Positions 34,824 to 42,160 are shown, counted from the first letter of the stretch. The stretch: 64,000 nt of DNA from Methylomicrobium lacus_A (GCF_041897535.1 NZ_CP169217.1:868001-932000), one strand, 5' to 3'. Made by a program: numbers and translations. Notes: generated by a model not told the origin, from the sequence alone.

Positions 34824-35152
34824 ATCGCGCTGCAGATGCCGGCTGCCTGCCGGACGGCTTGCAGGTCGACAGCGGCGCAAAATGTAGGATATTTTTTTTA
34901 AAGTTGATCCTATGGATATGTGGAAAAGTACCGGCCAGAGCATCGATAAAAAAGGGCATGGATAACATGTGGATAACTTCCCTGTTATCAGCACGATGTT
35001 ATCCACACCCTTTTTTATCGATTGGCCGGCACTTTCCCACATATCCACAGGATACAACAAAAATAACGCTATCGCTTCCTTCATTTTGATAGCGCCGCTT
35101 ATGTCGACCTGCAAGCCGTCCGGCAGGCAGCCGGCATCTTTCGCAGCGCGAT
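34824..35152. repeat. 329-bp quasi-palindrome in the main intergenic region, with DnaA boxes
   Basis: The two arms (34824-34976 and 34999-35152) are reverse complements with a few indels. The outermost 45 bp match except for a 3-nt insertion. The innermost TGTGGATAAC / GTTATCCACA is perfect around a 22-nt loop. TTATCCACA at 34999-35007 and its complement at 34968-34976 equal the DnaA-box consensus, and weaker variants occur at ATATCCACA and TGTGGAAAA. In single-stranded phage DNA this would fold into one long hairpin, as expected of an inovirus origin or packaging signal. Confidence 0.85.
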
Positions 35153-35291
35153 TTTAGAAGAGACGCTAAAAAACGGTGTTTAATTAACGCAATTATTGCG
35201 GCATATATTTTTTCTTGACTTTTTGTTTTTGTATATGTTTCAGTTATTTATAAAGTATATTTATGGCATATTTTATGCGTTATTGCTTTTT

Positions 35292-36617
35292 TTATATTTT
35301 TTCTATCTGTTTTATTTCATCTTGTGACTTATCGGTTAAGGGCCAAGCAGTCACAACATAAATTTTGGAGTTGGTAATAATGTCGACGCCATGCTTATCG
35401 GGAATGACAGCAACACCCATGTTACGAATCGCCGAAATAGATAGCCGCTCGACAAGCTGAGCACCGTTATAAAATTCGATAATACCGAAAAGACCACGAT
35501 CCTTATTTTCAAGATAGGCGGCCAGACGAGGTTTATAGGAATCCAAGAGAATCTGCACAAAATTGGTTTTGGAAACAGGAACGGTTAAGGGCTGCGAAGG
35601 TTCAGAAACCGAAGCAGACTGAACAGGAGCCGGCTTATCATGCACCATAGGCAACTTATAACCCGATTGATTAGAAGCAACCTCAGTAGTTGATTTGCTC
35701 GACAGATTATCAAAACGCCACCAAGCCCAAGCAGCGGAAAAAACAAGAACAGAGAATAGGAAAATCATTTTCATTTTGGCCGCATCTGAGCCGGTATTTT
35801 TACGAATAGCCATAGATGAATCCTCGAATTTTGGTAAAAGCTTGGCTTCCTTGATAGAGTCAATTTGCTGTTGAAGCCGATTGATATAAACATGCTTAGT
35901 AAGATATGACGCCGGTAAATAGGTATAAAGCGCCCTCATATCGACCGACGCTTTACCCATAACCTCAAAGCCCGGAGTAAATAACTGATTGGTATCATAC
36001 CCAGCATAAAGGTCGCGACCGTCAAATTTCCATCGATCCACAGGAGCATCAAGACCAGAAAGTCCATAGTAAACGTCATATATATGTACCTTCGGGAGAA
36101 ATGAATCAACGCCGATAAAATCAAGAACCGGAGCAATCAAGGGAATTTTTCGTCTATCCGTCCTAGACGCCTGAACAAGATAATCACAACAAGTTGTTTT
36201 GAGCTGATTATCAATAATTTCGTGATCCTGACACAACAAGATCAAATCCCAATGAAGTTTTCTTGAAATCAACAACCATTCAATAATTTCAAGCCTTCCA
36301 CTATCTTTCCACTTTCTTGAATTCATCCATAATGCAAGCTCATCAAGAATAATCAAACCGTTCCGATCCTCACCTTTATATTTAGGATCAAACGCAGGCG
36401 GCAAAGCATGAAAATCAAAAGCCCTAGGGCAATCGGGAAGACGATAAGCCACAGTATCGTTTGTCTTATACAAAAGCTTATCCAAATACAAATCAAGATT
36501 AGTTGCAACCGGACAGCCGCGAGAAAGGTATTCTTTTGCCTTGCCGACAGCACAAAGAGACTTGCCCTCACCTCGAACACCTTGAATAATCCAACCCGGC
36601 ATATCAAGAACCCGCAT
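35292..36617 (-). CDS. zot: Zot-type morphogenesis ATPase (gene I protein)
   Basis: The 441-residue protein has Walker A GVRGEGKS at residues 13-20 and Walker B GLIILDEL near 108-115. A single membrane segment follows (residues 282-300, KMKMIFLFSVLVFSAAWAWW), then a periplasmic domain of about 140 residues. This is the gpI/Zot topology. It drives phage assembly through the inner membrane. Its start overlaps the upstream DUF2523-type gene by 14 bp. Confidence 0.92.
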   Translation of the reverse strand: MRVLDMPGWIIQGVRGEGKSLCAVGKAKEYLSRGCPVATNLDLYLDKLLYKTNDTVAYRLPDCPRAFDFHALPPAFDPKYKGEDRNGLIILDELALWMNSRKWKDSGRLEIIEWLLISRKLHWDLILLCQDHEIIDNQLKTTCCDYLVQASRTDRRKIPLIAPVLDFIGVDSFLPKVHIYDVYYGLSGLDAPVDRWKFDGRDLYAGYDTNQLFTPGFEVMGKASVDMRALYTYLPASYLTKHVYINRLQQQIDSIKEAKLLPKFEDSSMAIRKNTGSDAAKMKMIFLFSVLVFSAAWAWWRFDNLSSKSTTEVASNQSGYKLPMVHDKPAPVQSASVSEPSQPLTVPVSKTNFVQILLDSYKPRLAAYLENKDRGLFGIIEFYNGAQLVERLSISAIRNMGVAVIPDKHGVDIITNSKIYVVTAWPLTDKSQDEIKQIEKI

Positions 36618-36972
36618 TAGTAAGAATATTAATTTTCTTATTAATCATTTCTTTATTACGCAAATAGGTATATTTAAGAATACGAGCAGTTGAAACAGCA
36701 ACAAAACAAGGAATAGCATTATAAGGCATAACCCAACCCCAAACATCAAGCACAAGTTGAGGAACAGTCTCATGAATACCATCTATAAGGTTATGAGCTA
36801 AAAGAAAATATGAAGCAGTAAGAGAGGCAATAATACCGGCATAAATCAAAAAGAAACCGAATTTTTTACCATTTTCATAAAAAAACTTAGCTAAAGCTTC
36901 TATTAATTCAACAGACGCTTTACCAAATAAACCAAAAGAAAAAACACGAAAAGCATTCCAAAGAGAACGCAT
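36604..36972 (-). CDS. DUF2523-type minor coat / assembly protein (pVI-like)
   Basis: The 122-residue hydrophobic protein has two to three membrane segments (residues 37-60, 75-93) and a basic C-terminus. Position between the adsorption protein and Zot, and size, fit the DUF2523/pVI-like proteins of inoviruses, which cap the virion end together with pIII. It overlaps zot by 14 bp. Confidence 0.75.
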   Translation of the reverse strand: MRSLWNAFRVFSFGLFGKASVELIEALAKFFYENGKKFGFFLIYAGIIASLTASYFLLAHNLIDGIHETVPQLVLDVWGWVMPYNAIPCFVAVSTARILKYTYLRNKEMINKKINILTNAGS

Positions 36973-36977
36973 AAAAG

Positions 36978-38408
36978 TTACTCCTTAATAGAAACCCAAA
37001 TTCTAAAGATATTCCAAAAAGATAAAACATAAAAAACCCAAGCTAAAACTTCCCTCAAAGGTTGTAGTTTTTCACAAGGAGAAAATTGATAACTAAAGTT
37101 ACCCCAAACAATAGGAACAGAACCAGAACAAGAAGAATTAGTAGGAAATTCAGGCATCCAATCAGAAACATTTAAAGGATAAGCATAAGAATCGTTACCA
37201 TTATTCAAAAAAGCAATAGCATCTGAATCATCAGAATCCCCCCCAATACCATCAAGAGGAGACATATCAGAAGCATTAGAAAAATCAGATTCTGATCCAA
37301 AAAAATCATTTAAAGCATCCAAAACAGAAGAAAGTGTAGACTCTTGAGCAAGACCAGAAGTATCTAAAGAAATATCAGTAGTAGAATTGTTAACAATAGT
37401 GGTTTGACTATCACCTACAGAAGTAGTCGTAATAGAACCATCAGAATTTACAACTGTTGAAGAAGTAGTAGAAGAACTACCAGAAGTAGTAGAAGAAGTA
37501 TTATTTGATACAGTACCAGAAATAACTGAATTTTTAATACAAACATTCACACCATCTTTCATTCCTTGAACAAAACCAGAGGGACAACCATTAAATTGAC
37601 AATGAGGTAATGCAGTACTATCAGAACCGTCACAAAGATAAAGATAACCAGTAGCACAATCAGTAGCTAAATAGCAAACATGAGAACAAAGAAGCTGACC
37701 CGCTAAACAATTAGGATCTACACATACATGTTTTTCAGCATCTAAAGTCTGTTGACCCAAATTACAAACAGGCTCATCACAATGATTTGTTGAATAATTA
37801 TAGACTTGATCGCCTATACAAGTTTCATTAGAAACACAAGAATAATTCTCAACATGTTCAGATGGACCACAATTAGGACTACAGGCCTGAACAGATAAGA
37901 CAGAATTAGAAGAATTATCCCAACAAGTATGCTGAGACCAACCAACAGAAGATTCAAGAGGACAACCATCATTAACAGCATTATAATCCTTCAAAGTACA
38001 ATTAACAGGTTTAGTTATACAACTACCAAGACCATTATAATAAGTACCAGATGGACAAACGCAGGCACCAGATTCATTACGAACTTGACCAGTTACAGGG
38101 CATGATTGAGTGCCTGAATTGCAATAATGAAATGTTTCTGTGGGATGAAAATAAGTTGTTGAATTGTTATATGGGTGATAATCAAAATATTGACCATTAG
38201 AATTACAAATTGAAGTATTGAAGCCACCACCAGAAGTAACGCATCGATCTACATTATATTGAGTACCCCCCTGAGTAAAGGAAAACTTACTACCAATTAA
38301 AGCATTACAAGCATTTTGAGCATCGGTAGAATTAGAATACCAACCACCCGCAAATACAGATGTATTAATTAGAAAGAATAATAATATTAATCGAATTAAG
38401 ATAGTCAT
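36978..38408 (-). CDS. TspB/pIII-like adsorption protein
   Basis: The 476-residue protein has a signal peptide (cut near VFA/GGWY) and more than 20 cysteines in the first 300 residues. A Ser/Thr-rich low-complexity linker (about 300-345) and a Cys pair near the end, SSCSGSVPIVWGNFSYQFSPCEKLQPLREV, follow. A C-terminal membrane anchor with a short basic tail closes it. This is the pIII plan: receptor-binding head, flexible linker, anchor. The C-terminal part resembles the TspB-type virulence factor of Neisseria phages. Host receptor unknown. Confidence 0.82.
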   Translation of the reverse strand: MTILIRLILLFFLINTSVFAGGWYSNSTDAQNACNALIGSKFSFTQGGTQYNVDRCVTSGGGFNTSICNSNGQYFDYHPYNNSTTYFHPTETFHYCNSGTQSCPVTGQVRNESGACVCPSGTYYNGLGSCITKPVNCTLKDYNAVNDGCPLESSVGWSQHTCWDNSSNSVLSVQACSPNCGPSEHVENYSCVSNETCIGDQVYNYSTNHCDEPVCNLGQQTLDAEKHVCVDPNCLAGQLLCSHVCYLATDCATGYLYLCDGSDSTALPHCQFNGCPSGFVQGMKDGVNVCIKNSVISGTVSNNTSSTTSGSSSTTSSTVVNSDGSITTTSVGDSQTTIVNNSTTDISLDTSGLAQESTLSSVLDALNDFFGSESDFSNASDMSPLDGIGGDSDDSDAIAFLNNGNDSYAYPLNVSDWMPEFPTNSSCSGSVPIVWGNFSYQFSPCEKLQPLREVLAWVFYVLSFWNIFRIWVSIKE

Positions 38409-38431
38409 TTTTTATAATCAATACGCTAAAG

Positions 38432-38458
38432 AAAAAAGGCCGGGATATTATCCCGGCC
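38432..38458 (-). terminator. Rho-independent terminator behind the major coat gene
   Basis: On the minus strand GGCCGGGAT / ATCCCGGCC with a tiny loop is followed by TTTTTT. It lies 9 bp after the coat-protein stop and before the pIII-like gene. Classical filamentous phages place their central terminator in the same spot, giving high coat and low pIII expression. Confidence 0.9.
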
Positions 38459-38466
38459 CAGTTGTA

Positions 38467-38700
38467 TTAAACAGCGGAGTTTGCACCGCGTTTGAAGACA
38501 CGCAGCAAAATGAAGGCTACAGTAATAGCCACCATTACCGGCCAAATCGCATCAACCAGATCGAGTACATCGGTTTGCAAAGTAGTTAAACCAGTCGTAG
38601 CAGCGGAAGGAAGAGCCGCAAAAGACGCCGGAATAAAGCCAAACATCAACGCAAATGCAGCGAAAACGAATGATGCAATTTTGAAGAGAATATTTTTCAT
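38467..38700 (-). CDS. major coat protein (pVIII-like)
   Basis: The 77-residue precursor starts at ATG 38700 behind AGGTGA; an in-frame GTG three codons earlier is less likely. A signal peptide of 28 residues ends at SFA. The mature protein is 49 residues: acidic-amphipathic N-terminal part (TTLQTDVLDLVDA), a membrane span (WPVMVAITVAFILLRVF), and a basic C-terminus (KRGANSAV) that contacts DNA. This is the pVIII design and length. Confidence 0.92.
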   Translation of the reverse strand: MKNILFKIASFVFAAFALMFGFIPASFAALPSAATTGLTTLQTDVLDLVDAIWPVMVAITVAFILLRVFKRGANSAV

Positions 38701-38711
38701 AAAGATCACCT

Positions 38712-38837
38712 TTATTTAAAGTTTACAAGTAAAGCGGCTAATGATTTAAAAATAGCCAGTAAATAACCGAAACAAAAACCAACAACAAAAGACCCCATCA
38801 AGTAATCAATAATTGTTTGAATATCAGAATCAGACAT
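38712..38837 (-). CDS. 41-residue virion-type membrane peptide
   Basis: MSDSDIQTIIDY opens a 41-residue peptide with one hydrophobic segment (LMGSFVVGFCFGYLLAIF). It starts 2 bp after the upstream peptide and ends 11 bp before the coat start. Peptides of this size beside pVIII are usually minor coat proteins (pVII/pIX position). Confidence 0.7.
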   Translation of the reverse strand: MSDSDIQTIIDYLMGSFVVGFCFGYLLAIFKSLAALLVNFK

Positions 38838-38839
38838 AA

Positions 38840-38959
38840 TTACTTATTCAACAAATTAACAAGTAGTATTGATGCCAAAAAACCGAAAGCAAACATAATC
38901 GGCATGGCTACTATCATCATCCCTTCAATCAAAGGAATTGGATCATATGTTGTTGTCAT
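38840..38959 (-). CDS. 39-residue virion-type membrane peptide
   Basis: MTTTYDPIPLIEGM opens a 39-residue peptide with a single membrane span (MIVAMPIMFAFGFLASILLV) and a short NLLNK tail. It precedes the other small peptide by 2 bp. It is a likely minor coat protein; no homology can be judged at this length. Confidence 0.7.
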   Translation of the reverse strand: MTTTYDPIPLIEGMMIVAMPIMFAFGFLASILLVNLLNK

Positions 38960-39014
38960 TGCTTCGACTCCAGCAGGAGAAATTAACCTGATCTAATAAG
39001 ACCAGGATTTATAA

Positions 39015-39392
39015 CTATTGTGGCTTAACAGAAGGCTTATTTTCTGTTTTGCCCAAATCCGGTTTAGGAGGCTCATTAACGAGCCGTTTAACCGATACCG
39101 CAGTCAAAACCGCACGGTTTGCGCCGCCCATATCGATATCACAGAGGATTTCCATCATGCAAGGAAATTGAACCTCACCAGAGTCCTGTTTTTGTTTGAG
39201 TTGATCAAACATAGCGTATGGCATTTTGATTTTAATCAGGTCTTGACCCAACACATTCGGATTTTTGCCCGAAGAAGGTTTAGAAACCCAGATTGAACCG
39301 CCACGGTTATCGGCGTCAATATCATATCGAGTAACAGACTCTACTTGACCGGTGACGATTGTTTGCATTTCACTTAAAAAGTTTGTTTGCAT
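39015..39392 (-). CDS. single-stranded DNA-binding protein (pV-like)
   Basis: The 125-residue protein has an OB-like beta core (IVTGQVESVTRYDIDADNRGGSIWVSKP ... QDLIKIKMPYAMFDQLKQ ... FPCMMEILCDIDMGGANRAVLTAVSVKRLV) and a disordered Pro/Lys-rich tail. It matches inovirus helix-destabilising proteins in size and place. It would coat plus-strand DNA and stop second-strand synthesis before packaging. A ribosome site AAGG precedes ATG 39392. Confidence 0.8.
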   Translation of the reverse strand: MQTNFLSEMQTIVTGQVESVTRYDIDADNRGGSIWVSKPSSGKNPNVLGQDLIKIKMPYAMFDQLKQKQDSGEVQFPCMMEILCDIDMGGANRAVLTAVSVKRLVNEPPKPDLGKTENKPSVKPQ

Positions 39393-39445
39393 TTTTTAGA
39401 CCTTATGAAGTATTAAAAAAAGTTATAAGTAGTTTCTACCGATAC

Positions 39446-39568
39446 TTAGCGGCTTGCACGAAAATAATGAAAACGGATTATTTCAATTAAACGGATAAAC
39501 AATAAAAGCACAAAAATAACAATTAACCCGGCAGTTAAATACAAAGGAAGATCAAGTAAAAAGCCCAT
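39446..39568 (-). CDS. 40-residue membrane peptide
   Basis: ATG at 39568 follows AGGTGA and opens MGFLLDLPLYLTAG, a membrane span (LIVIFVLLLFIRLIEII) and a basic tail FHYFRASR. It lies between the 39715 hairpin and the ssDNA-binding gene. A phage membrane or virion role is likely. Confidence 0.65.
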   Translation of the reverse strand: MGFLLDLPLYLTAGLIVIFVLLLFIRLIEIIRFHYFRASR

Positions 39569-39714
39569 AATATTCACCTTAATTAGTTAAAAAACAGCCT
39601 ACATGGGACTAATAATTCCTTTCTTCACATAGACTGTATAGATTCCATTCGATTTTTTAAGCGCGTTTTTTTTAAAACCCCCACCCGCTCACCATCCGGC
39701 TAGTTATCTTTCCA

Positions 39715-39856
39715 GACAGAGCCGCCGTATGAGGATTAATGCAATTGTCGCAACCGCCCCGCCTCGGATGTCAAGGGACGCAAGCTCTAAAGCCCTTGAC
39801 ATCCGAGGCGGGGCGGCGCCAATTTGCATTAACCCCCATACCGCGGCTCCGTCCGG
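39715..39856. repeat. 142-bp palindrome with a perfect 24-bp GC-rich core
   Basis: The bases 39754-39777 and 39793-39816 are exact reverse complements (CCGCCCCGCCTCGG...) around a 15-nt loop. The arms continue outward with about 75-80 percent pairing to 39715 and 39856 (AGAGCCGCCGTATG... against ...CATACCGCGGCTC). The GC content is far above the surrounding phage DNA. It could be a packaging signal, minus-strand origin or transcript barrier. Confidence 0.8.
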
Positions 39857-39867
39857 CTAGATACCTA

Positions 39868-40173
39868 TCAGGATTCACTCGAATCTTCCTTTAAAGCAAT
39901 CGCGCTTTTTTTAGTCCTAAAGAATTCAACAATTTGATATTGCAGTTCAGAAGGAAGGTCTTTCACATTAACCAATTGTTTATGCAGATAGAGAGTCATA
40001 ACAATTTTGGTCAAGCCAAATGGTTTTAATCCCCTATCCATCGCTTCAATTTCGAGCCTGAGATAATCACGCGGAGCCAATGCAGTACGAAAAAGACGAT
40101 CATTACTAGGATCGCTGTTATCGATCGGATTTGAACCGGCTGGCGGGATAGATGGTAAACGTTGAGTATTCAC
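39868..40173 (-). CDS. phage protein, possible ribbon-helix-helix DNA binder
   Basis: The 101-residue product starts at GTG directly after the upstream stop (TAAGTG). Residues 30-68 (RTALAPRDYLRLEIEAM followed by PFGLTKIVMTLYL) have the spacing of a ribbon-helix-helix: short strand, helix, turn, helix. This is by eye. It may control copy number or transcription. Confidence 0.6.
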   Translation of the reverse strand: MNTQRLPSIPPAGSNPIDNSDPSNDRLFRTALAPRDYLRLEIEAMDRGLKPFGLTKIVMTLYLHKQLVNVKDLPSELQYQIVEFFRTKKSAIALKEDSSES

Positions 40174-40809
40174 TTAAGCAGCCTCAATAGAAACAGATGA
40201 ATTGAAAAGGGAAATTAATTTTGAACGATACTGATTTAAGCTTAATCGAAAGGATCGATTAGATTTTCTGGACGTTTCTAAACATTCCTTTGTGTATAAA
40301 AGAAGTTGAGAAAAGAAAATAGAAGCCCTTTCGTTATCTTCACGATGAGAAAGCTCTAAATGATACAGGTACGAATAAAGCATTCTTAGTGTGGAGTAAG
40401 CCAAAGAATAATCTTTTTCTTTGAAATACTTTGAAATCAAATTTGCTTGATCAAGAACATGAATGTATGCGGTGCGAATCACATAAGTTTGAAAATCTTG
40501 ATGTTTTGAAAAGTTTGATTTGATAGGCAAAGCAACATTATTTTTAGTCGTTTCAGGTTCATCAGATTGATATGGAACCGGAATAATTTTGTGGAAAGTT
40601 GAATCACCGTCTTCATGCTTACGAAATGATACATAAGCATCAAAACGACGATTAAGTCGTTTATACGCACGTCCACAAATACGACTAACACGGTTATAAG
40701 AAGAAACAGTCGAACAAGAAGAAAATAACAGTTTGATAAGACGCGAATGCAAATCATAAGACTGATTTACAAGGTCAAAAAGATTTTGTCTTTGAATATC
40801 AACGCTCAT
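40174..40809 (-). CDS. phage protein of unknown function
   Basis: The 211-residue protein is mostly helical, rich in Ser, Tyr, Arg and Lys, with no membrane segment or signal peptide. It overlaps the upstream regulator by 4 bp (ATGA), so it is in the early operon. I do not recognise it. Its basic character (RISRICGRAYKRLNRR-like stretch near residue 45) allows nucleic-acid binding. Confidence 0.65.
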   Translation of the reverse strand: MSVDIQRQNLFDLVNQSYDLHSRLIKLLFSSCSTVSSYNRVSRICGRAYKRLNRRFDAYVSFRKHEDGDSTFHKIIPVPYQSDEPETTKNNVALPIKSNFSKHQDFQTYVIRTAYIHVLDQANLISKYFKEKDYSLAYSTLRMLYSYLYHLELSHREDNERASIFFSQLLLYTKECLETSRKSNRSFRLSLNQYRSKLISLFNSSVSIEAA

Positions 40810-41024
40810 AAAACCTTCCCCTTTTTCAAATTCTCAGAAAGCAACGCCAGGTTGATCAGTTGATAACGGCCTACCTTCACCGTCGGTAAATAGCCAAGAT
40901 CGATCCAACCACCGACAACACCATCAGACAAGCCAATCATTTTGGAAAAGGCAGTCGGGTGAACGAGAGGAACAGATGTGTCTATGTTTATATCAATGTT
41001 GACTGTAGGTACTTGTTGGTCCAT
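40806..41024 (-). CDS. small helix-turn-helix regulator, Cox/excisionase-like
   Basis: The 72-residue protein has a C-terminal winged-helix-like element FSKMIGLSDGVVGGWIDLGYLPTVKVGRYQLIN, the MerR/excisionase pattern seen in Cox-type directionality factors. GAGG precedes ATG 41024. It is the first gene of the leftward phage operon and faces the rightward 41128 gene across an operator cluster. It probably controls lysogeny or excision. Confidence 0.72.
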   Translation of the reverse strand: MDQQVPTVNIDINIDTSVPLVHPTAFSKMIGLSDGVVGGWIDLGYLPTVKVGRYQLINLALLSENLKKGKVL

Positions 41025-41074
41025 GATTGCCTCATTAGCCTTGTTTTGGCTGGGTTAAGCTGGTTTGTGAACAT

Positions 41075-41122
41075 GACTAAATATTAGCAGGCATCTAATA
41101 TTTAGTCAACTAATATTTAGCA
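41075..41122. promoter_or_regulatory. operator cluster between divergent phage regulators
   Basis: GACTAAATATTAG (41075-41087) and CTAATATTTAGTC (41095-41107) form a perfect 13-bp inverted repeat with a 7-bp spacer. A third half-site CTAATATTTAG starts at 41110, 15 bp after the second in the same orientation. The cluster ends 5 bp before the 41128 start, so binding there would block its translation region or promoter. Confidence 0.75.
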
Positions 41123-41127
41123 ATTTT

Positions 41128-41388
41128 GTGAAAGATCGAATAAGAAAAATAAGAGAAAGCCTGAAAATGGATAGGACCATGTTTGAAGCAGCAACAGGTG
41201 TTAAAGCAAAAACGTGGGCAAACGTTGAAAACGGCATCCAACGGGCAAACGAAGAACATATAGAAGCCATCATCAAAAAATGGCCTGAATATGCTTATTG
41301 GCTAGTAACCGGCTTGACGTTACCGGAGGCAGGACAGATCAGCCCCGAACTGGAGGAAACCAGGCAAAAACTACAAACGGGTACTTGA
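41128..41388 (+). CDS. phage repressor-like helix-turn-helix protein
   Basis: The 86-residue protein starts at GTG 41128. Residues 1-45 follow a Cro/XRE-like layout: IRKIRESLKMDRTMFEAATGVKAKTWANVENGIQRAN, then an oligomerisation-like WPEYAYWLVTGLTLPEAGQI. It is divergent from the Cox-like gene across palindromic operators. It is the likely lysogeny repressor; autoregulation is suggested by an operator touching its start. Confidence 0.72.
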   Translation: MKDRIRKIRESLKMDRTMFEAATGVKAKTWANVENGIQRANEEHIEAIIKKWPEYAYWLVTGLTLPEAGQISPELEETRQKLQTGT

Positions 41389-41480
41389 TTGCAAGGAAGG
41401 TAAAAAAAAGATGGTTTAGGGGGCAATCAGCTTGAATTAGCGTCTATACTTAGGTTTTTTTGAACCGGAGAGAAGCAAAG

Positions 41481-41975
41481 ATGAGCCGTTACAACGGAAA
41501 CTATGACAGAGATGACACGTCGATTTTCTGGCAAGTGATGCTAGCAATACTAGCAGCAGCTCTAATCTTAGGGACCATAGCTGGAATAGTGACCTATCTA
41601 AAGAACGAAGCCGAAGAAAGGCAAATGAGAATAATGATGGAAGAATTGAACAGGGACTTAAGAAATATAGGAAGCTCGTTTAGAAGAGAAATAGTAGGAT
41701 CGGACAGAGAAAGCGGAAATCAAGGAATAAGACCCTATCCACTCTTTAGCGCACCTCGAATCGAAATGCCAAAAACAAGGGAGCAAATTGTGCAGGAGAA
41801 CAGCGCTAAAGTTCATCAAGACGCAATTCAAGGGATGAGTGAATTCAAGAAGGTTTACAAAAAGCCGGAAAAATGCAACTACCAAAACGACCACGCAACA
41901 AGAATGTTTTGTGCGAACGACTTCATAAGAGCCAAGAAAGAATGGGACAAAGAAAACGGCATTGCAAGAAATTGA
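41481..41975 (+). CDS. single-span membrane protein near attR (possible accessory gene)
   Basis: The 164-residue protein starts at ATG 41481 behind GGAGAG. One membrane span (residues 16-39) is followed by a charged coiled-coil-like region (EAEERQMRIMMEELNRDLRNI) and two cysteines late (KCNYQN, MFCAND). It is the only other rightward gene, at the phage edge. No function recognised; a moron-type accessory such as exclusion is possible. Confidence 0.6.
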   Translation: MSRYNGNYDRDDTSIFWQVMLAILAAALILGTIAGIVTYLKNEAEERQMRIMMEELNRDLRNIGSSFRREIVGSDRESGNQGIRPYPLFSAPRIEMPKTREQIVQENSAKVHQDAIQGMSEFKKVYKKPEKCNYQNDHATRMFCANDFIRAKKEWDKENGIARN

Positions 41976-41995
41976 TTACAAAGCCTTACACATGA

Positions 41996-42012
41996 TTTCC
42001 ATTTTCTTTCCA
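41996..42012. repeat. candidate integrase arm site, right copy
   Basis: This is a perfect copy of the 17-bp repeat at 32251-32267, ending 95 bp before the attR core. It lies just after the stop of the 41481-41975 gene, outside any coding region. Confidence 0.4.
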
Positions 42013-42015
42013 ACT

Positions 42016-42100
42016 CGATAAGCTTTTTTATGCTTTGATAGGCTTAAAGAACGGAAACAAGCCAGTGTTTAAGCCTATCGGAGCAGTTATAAGCTTATCG
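42016..42100. repeat. nested inverted repeats next to attR
   Basis: CGATAAGCTT (42016-42025) pairs with AAGCTTATCG (42091-42100), and inside it GATAGGCTTAAA (42037-42048) pairs with TTTAAGCCTATC (42068-42079). Both spacers between outer and inner arms are exactly 11 bp. The structure abuts the recombination core, so protein-binding arms for integrase or excisionase are likely. Confidence 0.55.
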
Positions 42101-42107
42101 CAACGCT

Positions 42108-42152
42108 TTCGTAATGCGAAGGTCGTAGGTTCGACTCCTATCATCGGCACCA
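42108..42152. repeat. attR core, displaced tRNA-Thr 3' fragment
   Basis: This is a perfect copy of 32137-32181. Bases upstream of it are phage-specific and do not form a tRNA 5' half, so it is an att fragment and not a second tRNA gene. Confidence 0.93.
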
Positions 42153-42160
42153 AATAAAAC

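Larger units (their letters stand above)
32137..42152. mobile_element. integrated filamentous phage (inovirus prophage), 9971 bp between att repeats
   Basis: The element lies between two copies of a 45-bp repeat of the tRNA-Thr 3' half. Almost all genes are on the minus strand in inovirus order: regulators, unknowns, ssDNA-binding protein, small virion peptides, pVIII-like coat, terminator, pIII-like, pVI-like, Zot/pI, intergenic palindrome, replication initiator, integrase. Base composition is clearly more AT-rich than the flanks. Every core module is present. One small gene carries an amber codon. It looks able to excise, but this cannot be shown from sequence. Confidence 0.95.

Noticed and set aside
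34790..35114. Two opposite open frames of about 100 codons with similar-looking proteins
   Set aside because: They are mirror images produced by the two arms of the large palindrome. Neither has a ribosome site or a sensible protein.
42108..42152. Possible second tRNA-Thr gene
   Set aside because: Only the 3' part is present; upstream bases cannot form the acceptor, D-arm or 5' anticodon stem. It is attR.
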